Part shown: piece by piece, positions 6,941 to 14,764 of the stretch
Layout: every line of letters begins with the position of its first letter
How positions within the stretch are numbered: the first letter of the stretch is position 1
Assembly (NCBI RefSeq): GCF_018314255.1
Contig: NZ_CP073066.1
Span: 868,001 to 932,000 of the forward strand
Direction of reading: 5' to 3'
DNA: 64,000 bases
Source of the DNA: Lentilactobacillus buchneri
GTDB taxonomy: Bacteria; Bacillota; Bacilli; Lactobacillales; Lactobacillaceae
Translations under genes and position numbers: made by a program
The notes under the pieces: model-generated
What the model was told of the DNA's origin: nothing
What the model saw: only the letters and a program-made list of their open reading frames with translations
Database searches by the model: none

Positions 6941-7848
6941 TCGTCATCTTCATCGAATAAGCCGAGCTGTTTGAGACTATTTTTAATATCTTGAACTGAA
7001 GTTGGCGTCGTTGGTGCCGCTTTTCGATGAATGGGCTTTGGCTGCCTTGGAGTTGGCTGTTGTTTGGTCGGTTGAGGTTTAGGAATTGGCTGTGGATCCG
7101 GCTTATCCGGGGTAACGGCGGGGCTGGCCTGCGGATCCAGCTGACCCATTTGATCCATGGTTTGGTTTAACAGGTGGTCGACAAAAACATTTCCCTCATC
7201 GCCTGCGTGCCCCTTGGTCCAATAATACCGAATGATCGGGAAATCTCTCAGATTGGCATCAACTGCTTGCCAAAGCTGCTTGTTATGCAGCTTCGAGCCG
7301 TCGCTCTTGTTCCAGCCGCGGCGTCGCCAACCAGCCAGCCAACCTTTTTGAATCGCATCCAAAACATACTGGGAATCCATGACTACACCAATCCGCTCAT
7401 TTTGCAGACCCTGGCGTTTCAAATACTTCAGGGCCTCCAAGAAGGCCATTATTTCCATTCGATTATTCGTAGCACCAAATTCGCCACCGGATTCGAAATA
7501 TTTTTGACTACCAGTTTGAACTAAAAATGCCCAGGCTGCTTTATCGCTGGCTTTTACGTGGCCGCCACGATGGTTGCCGTGGTTGCGAGAACCGCCGTCG
7601 GTGTAGACGATAATATCACCGTCCGGTTGGACTGAGCGGCGACCCGTCGAAGCCTTTTTGTGAGATTTGTGGTGTGGCTGAGTGGGCGGCGTTGTTTTTT
7701 TCGCCCCGTTGAGATAGGCATTGGCTTCGGCTTCGGTCTTAAAACTTTTATATTGGGCACCGGAAAATCCTTTAACCTTCTTTTCGGCCTCGTCCCAACT
7801 GGTAAAGATGCCGGTCTTTCGACCTTTTTTAACTGCGTAATATTTCAT
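6937..7848 (-). CDS. rnhA: Ribonuclease HI with N-terminal hybrid-binding domain
   Basis: It cleaves RNA in RNA-DNA hybrids. Residues 1-50 (MKYYAVKKGRKTGIFTSWDEA) form the viroplasmin-like hybrid-binding domain. The catalytic domain follows from about residue 75, with YTDGGS (Asp), NNRMEIMAF (Glu), VMDSQYVLD (Asp) and KGHAGDEGNVFVD (His and last Asp). Then comes a Pro-rich linker of about 50 residues, rich in P, K and Q, and an acidic tail. The last 10 residues include QLGLF (294-298), which fits the beta-clamp-binding pentapeptide. At 303 residues it is longer than typical RNase HI because of the linker. A start three codons upstream is possible but is only 2 bases from GAGGAG. Confidence 0.92.
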   Translation of the reverse strand: MKYYAVKKGRKTGIFTSWDEAEKKVKGFSGAQYKSFKTEAEANAYLNGAKKTTPPTQPHHKSHKKASTGRRSVQPDGDIIVYTDGGSRNHGNHRGGHVKASDKAAWAFLVQTGSQKYFESGGEFGATNNRMEIMAFLEALKYLKRQGLQNERIGVVMDSQYVLDAIQKGWLAGWRRRGWNKSDGSKLHNKQLWQAVDANLRDFPIIRYYWTKGHAGDEGNVFVDHLLNQTMDQMGQLDPQASPAVTPDKPDPQPIPKPQPTKQQPTPRQPKPIHRKAAPTTPTSVQDIKNSLKQLGLFDEDDD

Positions 7849-7973
7849 GAAAATCATGGCTCCTCAATGTAAAAATTTCAGAAAAAATGTTAATTATTAA
7901 TTATAATGTTTCTATCTACTTTGCAATTAGATAAATCTATGCGAAAATGTTAATAAAAGGGGGCAAATTTAAT

Positions 7974-8471
7974 ATGACCCAAACTAAAGCCACATTGATC
8001 TCGGTCATTGAAGCCAAAGCACTTCTAAAAGACCAGTCAGATCAAATAAACGAGCGTTTTCCCCGATTAAAAAAACAAGGTAAGTATATTCTACCTGATT
8101 ATCGGTTAACAAGAAAACGTGAAGCTTTCAAGATTCGAAAGCATACATTTTTACAGCACCACGCACGTTCCTACGTTGCATTTGATTCCGAGAACGGACA
8201 GACGCTTTGGATGCACAACTTTCCAAGCTTGACTGAAGCCTTGTTTTGGTTGGATACCGGTCTTAAACCTACCGATACCGACACTAACACATCGTATAAG
8301 TCATGGAAAGATCTGCACGAAGATGACATTAACGCCCTCAAAGACATTTTGAAGGAACGTTCTCGTAAACGCAAGGAAGCGGCGGCTGCCAAAAAAGCTG
8401 CCTCGGTTCCCAAAAAGAAACCGGCAGCTGTCAAAAAGTCGACAGTAGTTAAGAAAAAGAAAGCTAACTAA
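7974..8471 (+). CDS. Hypothetical protein with Lys/Ala-rich basic tail
   Basis: The 165-residue protein has a globular part of about 115 residues (QGKYILPDYRLTRKREAFK, RSYVAFDSENGQTLWMHNF) with no recognised family. It ends in a strongly basic low-complexity tail from about residue 120, made of repeated KRKEAAAAKKA and VPKKKPAAVKK units, like histone-H1 or AlgP tails. Such tails commonly bind nucleic acid, which is inference here. The ATG at 7974 lies behind AAAGGGGG; a longer frame from further upstream has no ribosome binding site. It is divergent from rnhA. Confidence 0.7.
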   Translation: MTQTKATLISVIEAKALLKDQSDQINERFPRLKKQGKYILPDYRLTRKREAFKIRKHTFLQHHARSYVAFDSENGQTLWMHNFPSLTEALFWLDTGLKPTDTDTNTSYKSWKDLHEDDINALKDILKERSRKRKEAAAAKKAASVPKKKPAAVKKSTVVKKKKAN

Positions 8472-8488
8472 TTCGTTATTCGATCCTA

Positions 8489-8543
8489 AAAAAGGTATGA
8501 CTGTGAATAAAAGATCATTTTGTTCACGGTCATGCCTTTTTAT
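8489..8543. terminator. Bidirectional terminator
   Basis: AAAAAGGTATGACTGTGAA pairs with TTCACGGTCATGCCTTTTT between two convergent genes. Confidence 0.85.
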
Positions 8544-8554
8544 TGTCCATTTAG

Positions 8555-9418
8555 TTATTGATAATGACCAGCAATGTCGTCTGGACTAAAATCCTTAGTG
8601 AATTGACGATCATAAGCCTTTTCATAGGCAGCAACTTTTTGTTGGTAATCAATTTGGCGCATCTTTTCAGCAGCTTCGCGCTGTGATGTGGCCGACTTTT
8701 CAACCGCATCCGGATAAATCGGCGGTAACACATGGACCGTATAGTTGATGCCATGCGGATCCGATTTGGTCGGGGCGTCAACCATCGAAACAAAGCAGGA
8801 CACGATTGGCACATTCAATCTAACGGCGTAGTAGTATGCTCCCCGCTCAAGCGGCCGCGGTTTGCGATAGTTGAACCACATTTCCCGTTCCGGATAAATT
8901 AGAATTGATTGTTTGCGTGCCAAGCTACTTTGCAAAAGGGCAATAAACCCCTTGCCCATGTAATTGACGCTGTCGCTGACAGGTATCGTATCAGCGTATG
9001 TCATCAAAAATCCCAGCATCCCGGGCATTTTAAGGTTGGTGAGCTCAACGACAATCGACAAATCAGGTTGATTCAGGGCTGATCGAACCAGCAGGCTGTC
9101 AATCGGGCTAAAGTGGTTACAGGTAATGATTGCCGGCCATTCTAAAGCCTTTAAATTGTCAGTTCCCTCAACTTTTAAATTGGGATTCATCATCCTCGCA
9201 GCCATATTCATGACCGACCGGGCTTCAGCTGCCCGCCAATGGTAACGTTTAGTTTTGTGAAGCTTCAAGAAGTGGTCCAACACCTCATGCTGCTCGGTGA
9301 GTGTCAGCACCGGATCATGTAGTTCGACTTTTTGATTAAATTTTCCCTGACGGACGTTTTCAGCAATGTTTTGAATCACTTTATCACGCTCGCCAAGCTT
9401 TACCGGTGTAAAAGTCAT
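8555..9418 (-). CDS. 1-acylglycerol-3-phosphate acyltransferase family protein (PlsC-like)
   Basis: It shows the acyltransferase blocks in order: CNHFSPIDS (the NHx4D catalytic His and Asp), LIYPEREMWF (block III, EGxR-like, here EREM), and ERGAYYYAVRLNVPIVSCF (block IV). The N-terminal 80 residues form an extra helical region. At 287 residues it is somewhat longer than PlsC. It is the last gene of a three-gene unit and overlaps the GT8 gene by ATGA. The likely role is acylation of a glycerolipid or glycolipid at the membrane; the exact acceptor is not clear. Confidence 0.82.
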   Translation of the reverse strand: MTFTPVKLGERDKVIQNIAENVRQGKFNQKVELHDPVLTLTEQHEVLDHFLKLHKTKRYHWRAAEARSVMNMAARMMNPNLKVEGTDNLKALEWPAIITCNHFSPIDSLLVRSALNQPDLSIVVELTNLKMPGMLGFLMTYADTIPVSDSVNYMGKGFIALLQSSLARKQSILIYPEREMWFNYRKPRPLERGAYYYAVRLNVPIVSCFVSMVDAPTKSDPHGINYTVHVLPPIYPDAVEKSATSQREAAEKMRQIDYQQKVAAYEKAYDRQFTKDFSPDDIAGHYQ

Positions 9419-10365
9419 AGGGCAATTTTTACTCCTTGCTTGGCCCTTGCGTAAAATGTCGTTGGGGTCTTAATAATATCAACGGCTAATTGAATCAAAT
9501 CGGACTGATTCTTCTGATCACGGGCAACTTCTTTAGGATTCATATCTGCGAGCTGCTGTTTTAACATGGTCTCGTAATCGGTTTGTTTGGCATAGGTCCA
9601 AAAATAGCTTTGTCGAGGGGCATCATCATAGCGCCACGGCTTGGCGAATAAGTTATAGTGAATCAACCAAGGTTCAACATCCTGTGGCGTAGTGATTTGG
9701 ATGTTCCATGACGGGTTCAAATAATAAATTCGATTTCTCGCGATGGCATTCATGTAGTCCTGATCCGGGGCCAAACTCTTGAAATGGTACTTGTTCAAGA
9801 GCTGCAAAAAGTGTTCAGCGAATTTTGAACGGCGCATTTCGGCGAGGTTCATCAACAACACGCCGGAATTAACGTATTTCTGTGAATCAATCCCAACGGC
9901 TTGTTCAGCATAGTCAATCGTTTCCGGAGTGTGGCCGATGAAGTGATCCGGCACTGCGCCAACCAAGTTATCACCCAGCTGGGTATCAAATAACTCACCC
10001 ACATCCTTTAAAACCACCGTGTCTGCATCCAGATAGAGTGCCTTATCCAATTTGGGGAACAATTCAGCAATAAACAGCCGGAAATAAATTGTAAAGGTAA
10101 AGTAATCGCTGCGAAGTTTGTTATTCTTATCGGTAATTTCTTGCTTCAAGCGGTCGTTAATTGAAACAAACTGAATTTTGAGGTTGTCCGTTTCAAAGGC
10201 TTTAAGCCGCCCTTGATTATCGCTATTGAGATTATCACACAACACAATCACCTGGTAATACCTGTCCGGTGATGTATGCGCGACCAGTGAAGCCAGTGAA
10301 ACTGCCAAATAAGGTGCATAATTGTCATCGACAGCGTAAAAAATTGGCACAGTTTGATTTTCCAT
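9415..10365 (-). CDS. Glycosyltransferase family 8
   Basis: The 316-residue protein has the GT8 (GT-A fold, retaining) opening FYAVDDNYAPYLAVSLASL. Later it has YFRLFIAELFPKLDKALYLDADTVVLKDV, where DAD is the metal-binding DxD motif, then KYVNSGVLLMNL and LAPDQDYMNAI. UDP-glucose or UDP-galactose is the usual donor of the family. Its position between two acyltransferases, with ATGA coupling to the downstream one and about 17 bases to the upstream one, suggests a shared pathway that glycosylates a lipid or wall polymer. Confidence 0.85.
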   Translation of the reverse strand: MENQTVPIFYAVDDNYAPYLAVSLASLVAHTSPDRYYQVIVLCDNLNSDNQGRLKAFETDNLKIQFVSINDRLKQEITDKNNKLRSDYFTFTIYFRLFIAELFPKLDKALYLDADTVVLKDVGELFDTQLGDNLVGAVPDHFIGHTPETIDYAEQAVGIDSQKYVNSGVLLMNLAEMRRSKFAEHFLQLLNKYHFKSLAPDQDYMNAIARNRIYYLNPSWNIQITTPQDVEPWLIHYNLFAKPWRYDDAPRQSYFWTYAKQTDYETMLKQQLADMNPKEVARDQKNQSDLIQLAVDIIKTPTTFYARAKQGVKIAL

Positions 10366-10382
10366 AATGAATCCCCCTTAAA

Positions 10383-11159
10383 TCAATGTGATTGATGCTG
10401 GTAGGTCATAAATGACACGTTGCTTTGGTGACTGCGGGTCACCATTTGGGCATGAATCTGATCATGGAGCTTTTGTTGGCGTTGCTTGCGCGGAAGTGAC
10501 TTGTCCGGCATAAACGGACCGTCAAAGTATACCACCTGCTTGGGTCGGCTAAACAGTCGGCCTTTTTGATATGTAATCGTCATGCTGTAACTGGGCAGAT
10601 CGGCAGCGACCGGATAATGGAAAGCGCCGACTGGAAACGGACGAATCTTGGTGTAATACGGCCAAACATGGGCTTCGGGATAGATAAACACCCGTTGATG
10701 CTGGTCCAATCGAGCATTCATCGCTCGCTGAAATTGAATCATTTGTGATAATTTTGCGGGTAGGATCAATGCCCCACCCATCGTCAAGAGACGGCCGACG
10801 ATGGGAATACCAAGGTTGGCAGGTTCCGCGATCGGATACGCCCGCCTGGGTACTGCCACCAGCATCGGCAAAAGCGCATCCCCCAGCGGCTGGGTATGAT
10901 TGGCATAAATGAAGGCGCCCCGTTTGCCTTGGGTGCGCAGACACCGTTTGTTCCGAAAAGACGTCCGCAAATACAGGCGACAATAAACGAAGCTGACAAC
11001 AACCGCCACCCAGTAGACGACCGTCGCCGTTACGCGGTAAAACCAATTTTGATGCAGCCAAATGTAGCCCTCAGGAATGGTGGCATTTTGATTCTTGGTA
11101 AAGACCACGTCATCATCAAAATCATGATACGTAAACACTTTTGATGCCCGTTTAGTCAT
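10383..11159 (-). CDS. Second PlsC-like acyltransferase with unusual block I
   Basis: A membrane segment (residues about 45-65, VTATVVYWVAVVVSFVYCRLYL) precedes the acyltransferase core. Block I reads YANHTQPLGDAL, so His and Asp are separated by five residues instead of four. Block III is FIYPEAHVWPYY, and block IV follows as PVGAFHYPVAADLP. The length is 258 residues from the ATG; TTG and upstream starts are possible because GAAAGGG lies 5-11 bases away. It is the first gene of the acyltransferase-GT8-acyltransferase unit. Confidence 0.75.
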   Translation of the reverse strand: MTKRASKVFTYHDFDDDVVFTKNQNATIPEGYIWLHQNWFYRVTATVVYWVAVVVSFVYCRLYLRTSFRNKRCLRTQGKRGAFIYANHTQPLGDALLPMLVAVPRRAYPIAEPANLGIPIVGRLLTMGGALILPAKLSQMIQFQRAMNARLDQHQRVFIYPEAHVWPYYTKIRPFPVGAFHYPVAADLPSYSMTITYQKGRLFSRPKQVVYFDGPFMPDKSLPRKQRQQKLHDQIHAQMVTRSHQSNVSFMTYQHQSH

Positions 11160-11382
11160 TGCCAATGTCACCCTTTCTTCCAACAAGTTAAAATCATGAA
11201 CAGAACCATTCTACCCCAAATATGACATTATTTTATCATACGGGACGTTTAAAAATGGCAATTCACTAAAAATCGTCCTTTAAATGATGAAATTGGTGTA
11301 AAATTAAGGCTTGCTATGCTAGGATATTTGGGATAACAATGGATGTATACACATCATTAGAAGGATTTAGGGGATAATTTTG

Positions 11383-13134
11383 ATGCAAGCTCAGTCCAAG
11401 AACAATACCAAGTTTAACTTTAAAACATTTATAGGCCTAATCAACCGAATTCACCCCCGTTACTGGCAACTGCTGCTTGGTTTTTTTCTAGGGGTTGTCG
11501 CAACGGCGATGCAATTGATGGTTCCCGGCATCGCCAAGGGGATCATCAACTCAATCGGTCATTCAATGGATGTCGGCCTAATTGTTGCCGTCATTTTACT
11601 ATTCGTTTTCAGTACCATTATCGGAGCCTTTTCCGGTAGTATTTTAGGCTTCTTCGGTGAAGACGTCGTCTATAAGCTGCGAACGACGCTGTGGGATAAG
11701 ATTTTAACCCTGCCGGTGGGTTATTTTGACCAAACCAAATCTGGCGAAATAACCTCCAGGTTGGTTAATGATTCCACACAGGTCAAGGAACTGCTGGCCA
11801 ATTCGGTTCCCAAAACCGCAACTTCGATTCTGCAATTGGTTGGCGCATTGGTCTTAATGCTCATCATGGACTGGCGGATGACTATCATTATGTTTATCGC
11901 CGTTCCACTCGTCTTGATCTGCCTGCTGCCAATTGTCCGCCAATCCCACAAAGTTGCCAGAGCGAGACAGGACGCACTGGCAGATCTCAATGGTAAAGCT
12001 GGCGAAATGCTGGGCGAAGTCCGTCTGGTTAAATCGTCTACGGCGGAAAACTTAGAACGAACAGCCGGCGACAAACGGATGTATCGACTTTATCGCATCG
12101 GACTAAAAGAAGCGATCTATGATTCGATTGCCGGACCTGTCATGGGCATGGTCATGATGGCCATGGTCCTGGGAATTCTGGGCTATGGTGCGATCCGGGT
12201 TCGGGAAGGTGCCATTGATATTGGGACCTTATTTTCATTTCTGATGTACCTGGTTCAAATGATTAGTCCATTTGCGGTTCTCGGCCAATTCATGTCTGAT
12301 GTTGCCAAGGCAAGTGGCTCAACCACTCGAATCCAGGCATTATTGCAAACCCATGAAGAAGATCATCTGACTGGAACGGATTTGGATATTGGCGATCAAA
12401 CACTTCAGATGAACCACGTCAGTTTTTCTTATGATCAGCATCACCCCATTTTATCTGACGTGTCGTTTACGGCAGAACCCAATTCGGTCATTGCCTTTGC
12501 CGGTCCATCCGGCGGTGGCAAATCAACCATTTTCAGCTTAATTGAACGCTTTTATGAACCTAACGAGGGCAGCATCACGATCGGCAATACCAATATTACT
12601 GATATTCAACTTGCCGATTGGCGCCAGCAAATCGGCCTGGTCGGCCAAGACGCTGCGATCATGTCTGGAACGATTCGTTACAATTTAACCTATGGTTTGC
12701 CGGGACATTTTTCCGATGATCAGCTTTGGCATGTCTTGGAAATGGCTTACGCAACGCAATTTGTCCAAAAGATGCCCCAGGGCTTGGACACGGAAGTCGG
12801 TGAGCGTGGCGTCAAGGTATCGGGTGGCCAACGTCAACGATTGGCGATTGCCCGGGCCTTCCTGCGTAATCCAAAAATCTTAATGTTGGATGAAGCAACG
12901 GCGAGCCTGGATTCCGAGTCCGAAATGATGGTCCAAAAAGCGCTGGACCAATTGATGGCCAATCGAACAACATTGGTGATCGCCCACAGGCTAAGCACAA
13001 TTACCAACGCCGACGAAATTTATTTCATAGAAAACGGTAAGGTAACGGGCCAGGGAACCCACCAGCAGTTGGTGAAAACAACTCCTTTGTATAGGGAGTA
13101 TGTGAACAATCAGAGCGCGACAAGACCCGGTTAG
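11383..13134 (+). CDS. Homodimeric-type ABC exporter (LmrA/BmrA-like)
   Basis: This half-transporter has six membrane helices in residues 20-310 and an ATPase domain after residue 345. Walker A is GPSGGGKST, the Q-loop VGQDAA, the signature VSGGQRQRL, Walker B ILMLDEATASLD, and the switch His is in AHRLS. All catalytic residues are present, so it can work as a homodimer. The ATG at 11383 has AGGGG 9 bases upstream. A palindrome TGTATACA near 11345 in the leader could bind a regulator. The last codons (SATRPG then TAG) lie inside the left arm of the structured repeat, so the element has supplied the C-terminus. Likely a drug or lipid exporter. Confidence 0.88.
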   Translation: MQAQSKNNTKFNFKTFIGLINRIHPRYWQLLLGFFLGVVATAMQLMVPGIAKGIINSIGHSMDVGLIVAVILLFVFSTIIGAFSGSILGFFGEDVVYKLRTTLWDKILTLPVGYFDQTKSGEITSRLVNDSTQVKELLANSVPKTATSILQLVGALVLMLIMDWRMTIIMFIAVPLVLICLLPIVRQSHKVARARQDALADLNGKAGEMLGEVRLVKSSTAENLERTAGDKRMYRLYRIGLKEAIYDSIAGPVMGMVMMAMVLGILGYGAIRVREGAIDIGTLFSFLMYLVQMISPFAVLGQFMSDVAKASGSTTRIQALLQTHEEDHLTGTDLDIGDQTLQMNHVSFSYDQHHPILSDVSFTAEPNSVIAFAGPSGGGKSTIFSLIERFYEPNEGSITIGNTNITDIQLADWRQQIGLVGQDAAIMSGTIRYNLTYGLPGHFSDDQLWHVLEMAYATQFVQKMPQGLDTEVGERGVKVSGGQRQRLAIARAFLRNPKILMLDEATASLDSESEMMVQKALDQLMANRTTLVIAHRLSTITNADEIYFIENGKVTGQGTHQQLVKTTPLYREYVNNQSATRPG

Positions 13135-13230
13135 GGACCGGAGTACAAAGAGAATCAGGCCATGATGAACGTTCCTTGTTCATCGTGGCCTGATTCTTTT
13201 TGTACAGTAGGTTCCTGGGTCGTCGGAGCG
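13115..13230 (+). repeat. GGTTA-loop hairpin element overlapping the ABC gene end
   Basis: The left arm carries GACCC, GGTTA, GGGACC (13124-13139) and the right arm GGTTCC, T, GGGTC (13210-13221). Outside these, CGAC pairs with GTCG. The centre is a 28-bp stem from GTACAAAGAGAATCAG with loop TTCC, followed on the right strand by a TTTTT run, so it can also act as the ABC gene terminator. The TAG stop codon of the exporter lies within GGTTAG. The right flank GTCGGAGCGTATTTTAAA recurs three more times. Confidence 0.8.
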
Positions 13231-13276
13231 TATTTTAAAAGCTGAAGGATTCTCAAAAGAGCATAATCACACCACA

Positions 13277-13387
13277 GCGCGACAAGCAACGGGTGAGGCG
13301 GTTTCTAAGGGTACTTTGATTGAAGTCCCTGGGTTTGGGACTTTAATTAAAGTGCACTTAGAAGTTAGCCTCAGTTGCGTCGGAGCG
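13277..13387 (+). repeat. Diverged hairpin unit of the same array
   Basis: The flanks GCGCGACAAG and GTCGGAGCGTATTTTAAA match the neighbouring units. GCAAC pairs with GTTGC and AGGC with GCCT, but the GGTTA loop is changed to GGGTG. The central hairpin pairs ACTTTGATTGAAGTCCC with GGGACTTTAATTAAAGT. This centre is the same as in the unit at 785-899, with a compensated base pair. Confidence 0.7.
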
Positions 13388-13433
13388 TATTTTAAAGGCC
13401 GGAGGGAGCTCAAAAGAGCATAACCGCACCACT

Positions 13434-13584
13434 GCGCGACAAGACCCGGTTAGGACCCACCAAGTAGGCTAGGCCGTTTTCATCCGGCCGTCGGAACATA
13501 AGTGAGAAAAATCAATGATGAACGGTCTTTGTTCATCGTTGATTTTTTTTCGCTTATGTGGCTGGGTCCTGGGTCGTCGGAGCG
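13434..13584 (+). repeat. GGTTA-loop hairpin element, third unit of the array
   Basis: GACCC, GGTTA, GGACCCA (13443-13459) faces TGGGTCC, T, GGGTC (13563-13575). The stems are perfect and the loop is conserved. The centre holds a small GGCCG hairpin and then a stem of about 28 bp starting ACATAAGTGAG, whose tip ATGATGAACG resembles that of the first unit. The unit is followed by the conserved GTCGGAGCGTATTTC flank. The gap from 13135 to 13764 otherwise contains no gene. Confidence 0.8.
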
Positions 13585-13764
13585 TATTTCAAAAGCGGCA
13601 GGAATCTCAAAATCCCCTAACCACGCCAACCAATTGATAACACTTCCACCCCCTGCGCACCAATCCAATCAAGACAAAATATAAAAAGAGCCAATCATTC
13701 CAAAAACAGGAATAATCAGCTCGTTCATTAAGATTCTAAGAGCAACACATCTCGCATCGCACCC

Positions 13765-14613
13765 TCACTCAGTTTTCAATTCCCCTTCAGCATCCAATTC
13801 AGCCATAATCTCCTGATACTCGGCTAAAATATCATCATATTCATGCAAATGAAGTTGCTGGTGAACTTTATCAACTTCCCAAGGCTTGACCGAAACCGTG
13901 TGGACGATCGGCCATAATTTCCAGCGGGTGGAGAAATGCTGAAAAACGGTGTCAGATTGAACATCCTGCTGCTCATTGTATTTTTCAGGGGCAAAAGCCT
14001 TGTGCTTGGCCAGCTTATTCATCGCGGACTGGTCCGGCATAATCATCGGCCATTTTCGGCAGCATTCCCGGCAGCGGGCCAGTAATTTGTCTTGGCGGAT
14101 CATGTCCAGATTCATCAGGAGCATCCCCGAGTTGATGTAATCAAATGCTCTAAGTTGATGATGGAAGAACCAACGGCCGTAATGATCCAAGACACCAACA
14201 AAATCAGTTCCAGCCAGTGATTGATGATAAAAATCTTCAAACGGCCGGCGACACACAACGTCAGCGTCCAAATACAGAATTCGGTCTGAAAATTGCGGCA
14301 CCAAATCACTATACAGCCGCAACATGCTATAGGGCGTGAATAACGTGTTGATGTTAGCCTTGGGCAAATCCGCCTCAAACTGAGCGGTAATGTCAATTTT
14401 GGTAACGCCGCTATCGACATCTTCCCGCTTCACCAGTTGATCCAAAAAGGCTGCGTGATCGTCAGTCAGCACTTGAAATTGCTGATGACGATTATACAAT
14501 TGTCCAGTTAAAATGTAGATGTTGAGTGGTTCTTGCGCGTGTTTTGTCAGTGAGAGGATTGAAATAATCAACCCCGAAAACATGTGGTCATCTCCACAGT
14601 ATAAAATATCCAA
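13765..14613 (-). CDS. Glycosyltransferase family 8
   Basis: From the likely start the protein reads MDILYCGDDHMFSGLIISILSL, the usual GT8 opening, followed by SMLRLYSDLVPQFSDRILYLDADVVC with the DxD metal motif and then DYINSGMLLMNLDMIR and MPDQSAMNKLA. The length is about 282 residues. The TTG at 14613 has GGGGG 11 bases upstream; an ATG ten codons earlier has no ribosome binding site. It is a stand-alone gene 2.6 kb from the acyltransferase/GT8 unit and may modify wall polymers or lipids. The C-terminus is acidic. Confidence 0.82.
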   Translation of the reverse strand: MDILYCGDDHMFSGLIISILSLTKHAQEPLNIYILTGQLYNRHQQFQVLTDDHAAFLDQLVKREDVDSGVTKIDITAQFEADLPKANINTLFTPYSMLRLYSDLVPQFSDRILYLDADVVCRRPFEDFYHQSLAGTDFVGVLDHYGRWFFHHQLRAFDYINSGMLLMNLDMIRQDKLLARCRECCRKWPMIMPDQSAMNKLAKHKAFAPEKYNEQQDVQSDTVFQHFSTRWKLWPIVHTVSVKPWEVDKVHQQLHLHEYDDILAEYQEIMAELDAEGELKTE

Positions 14614-14708
14614 ACCGCATTCATCCCCCAATTCGTGTCTCATCAATCAAAGTGTGTCATATTTCCAGAGAAATGGCAACCAATGACCTTGGAAATCCCC
14701 CACAATTC

Positions 14709-14762
14709 AAAAAGAGCACCCAGCCGACGCAGCAATGTGTGTCAAAAGGCTGAGTGCTTTTA
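14709..14762 (-). terminator. Terminator of codA
   Basis: On the minus strand AAAAGCACTCAGCC pairs with GGCTGGGTGCTCTTTTT. Confidence 0.8.
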
Positions 14763-14764
14763 AA

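Noticed and set aside
13502..13684. Open frames on both strands in the 13.5-kb hairpin array
   Set aside because: They are produced by the inverted repeats and have no ribosome binding site.
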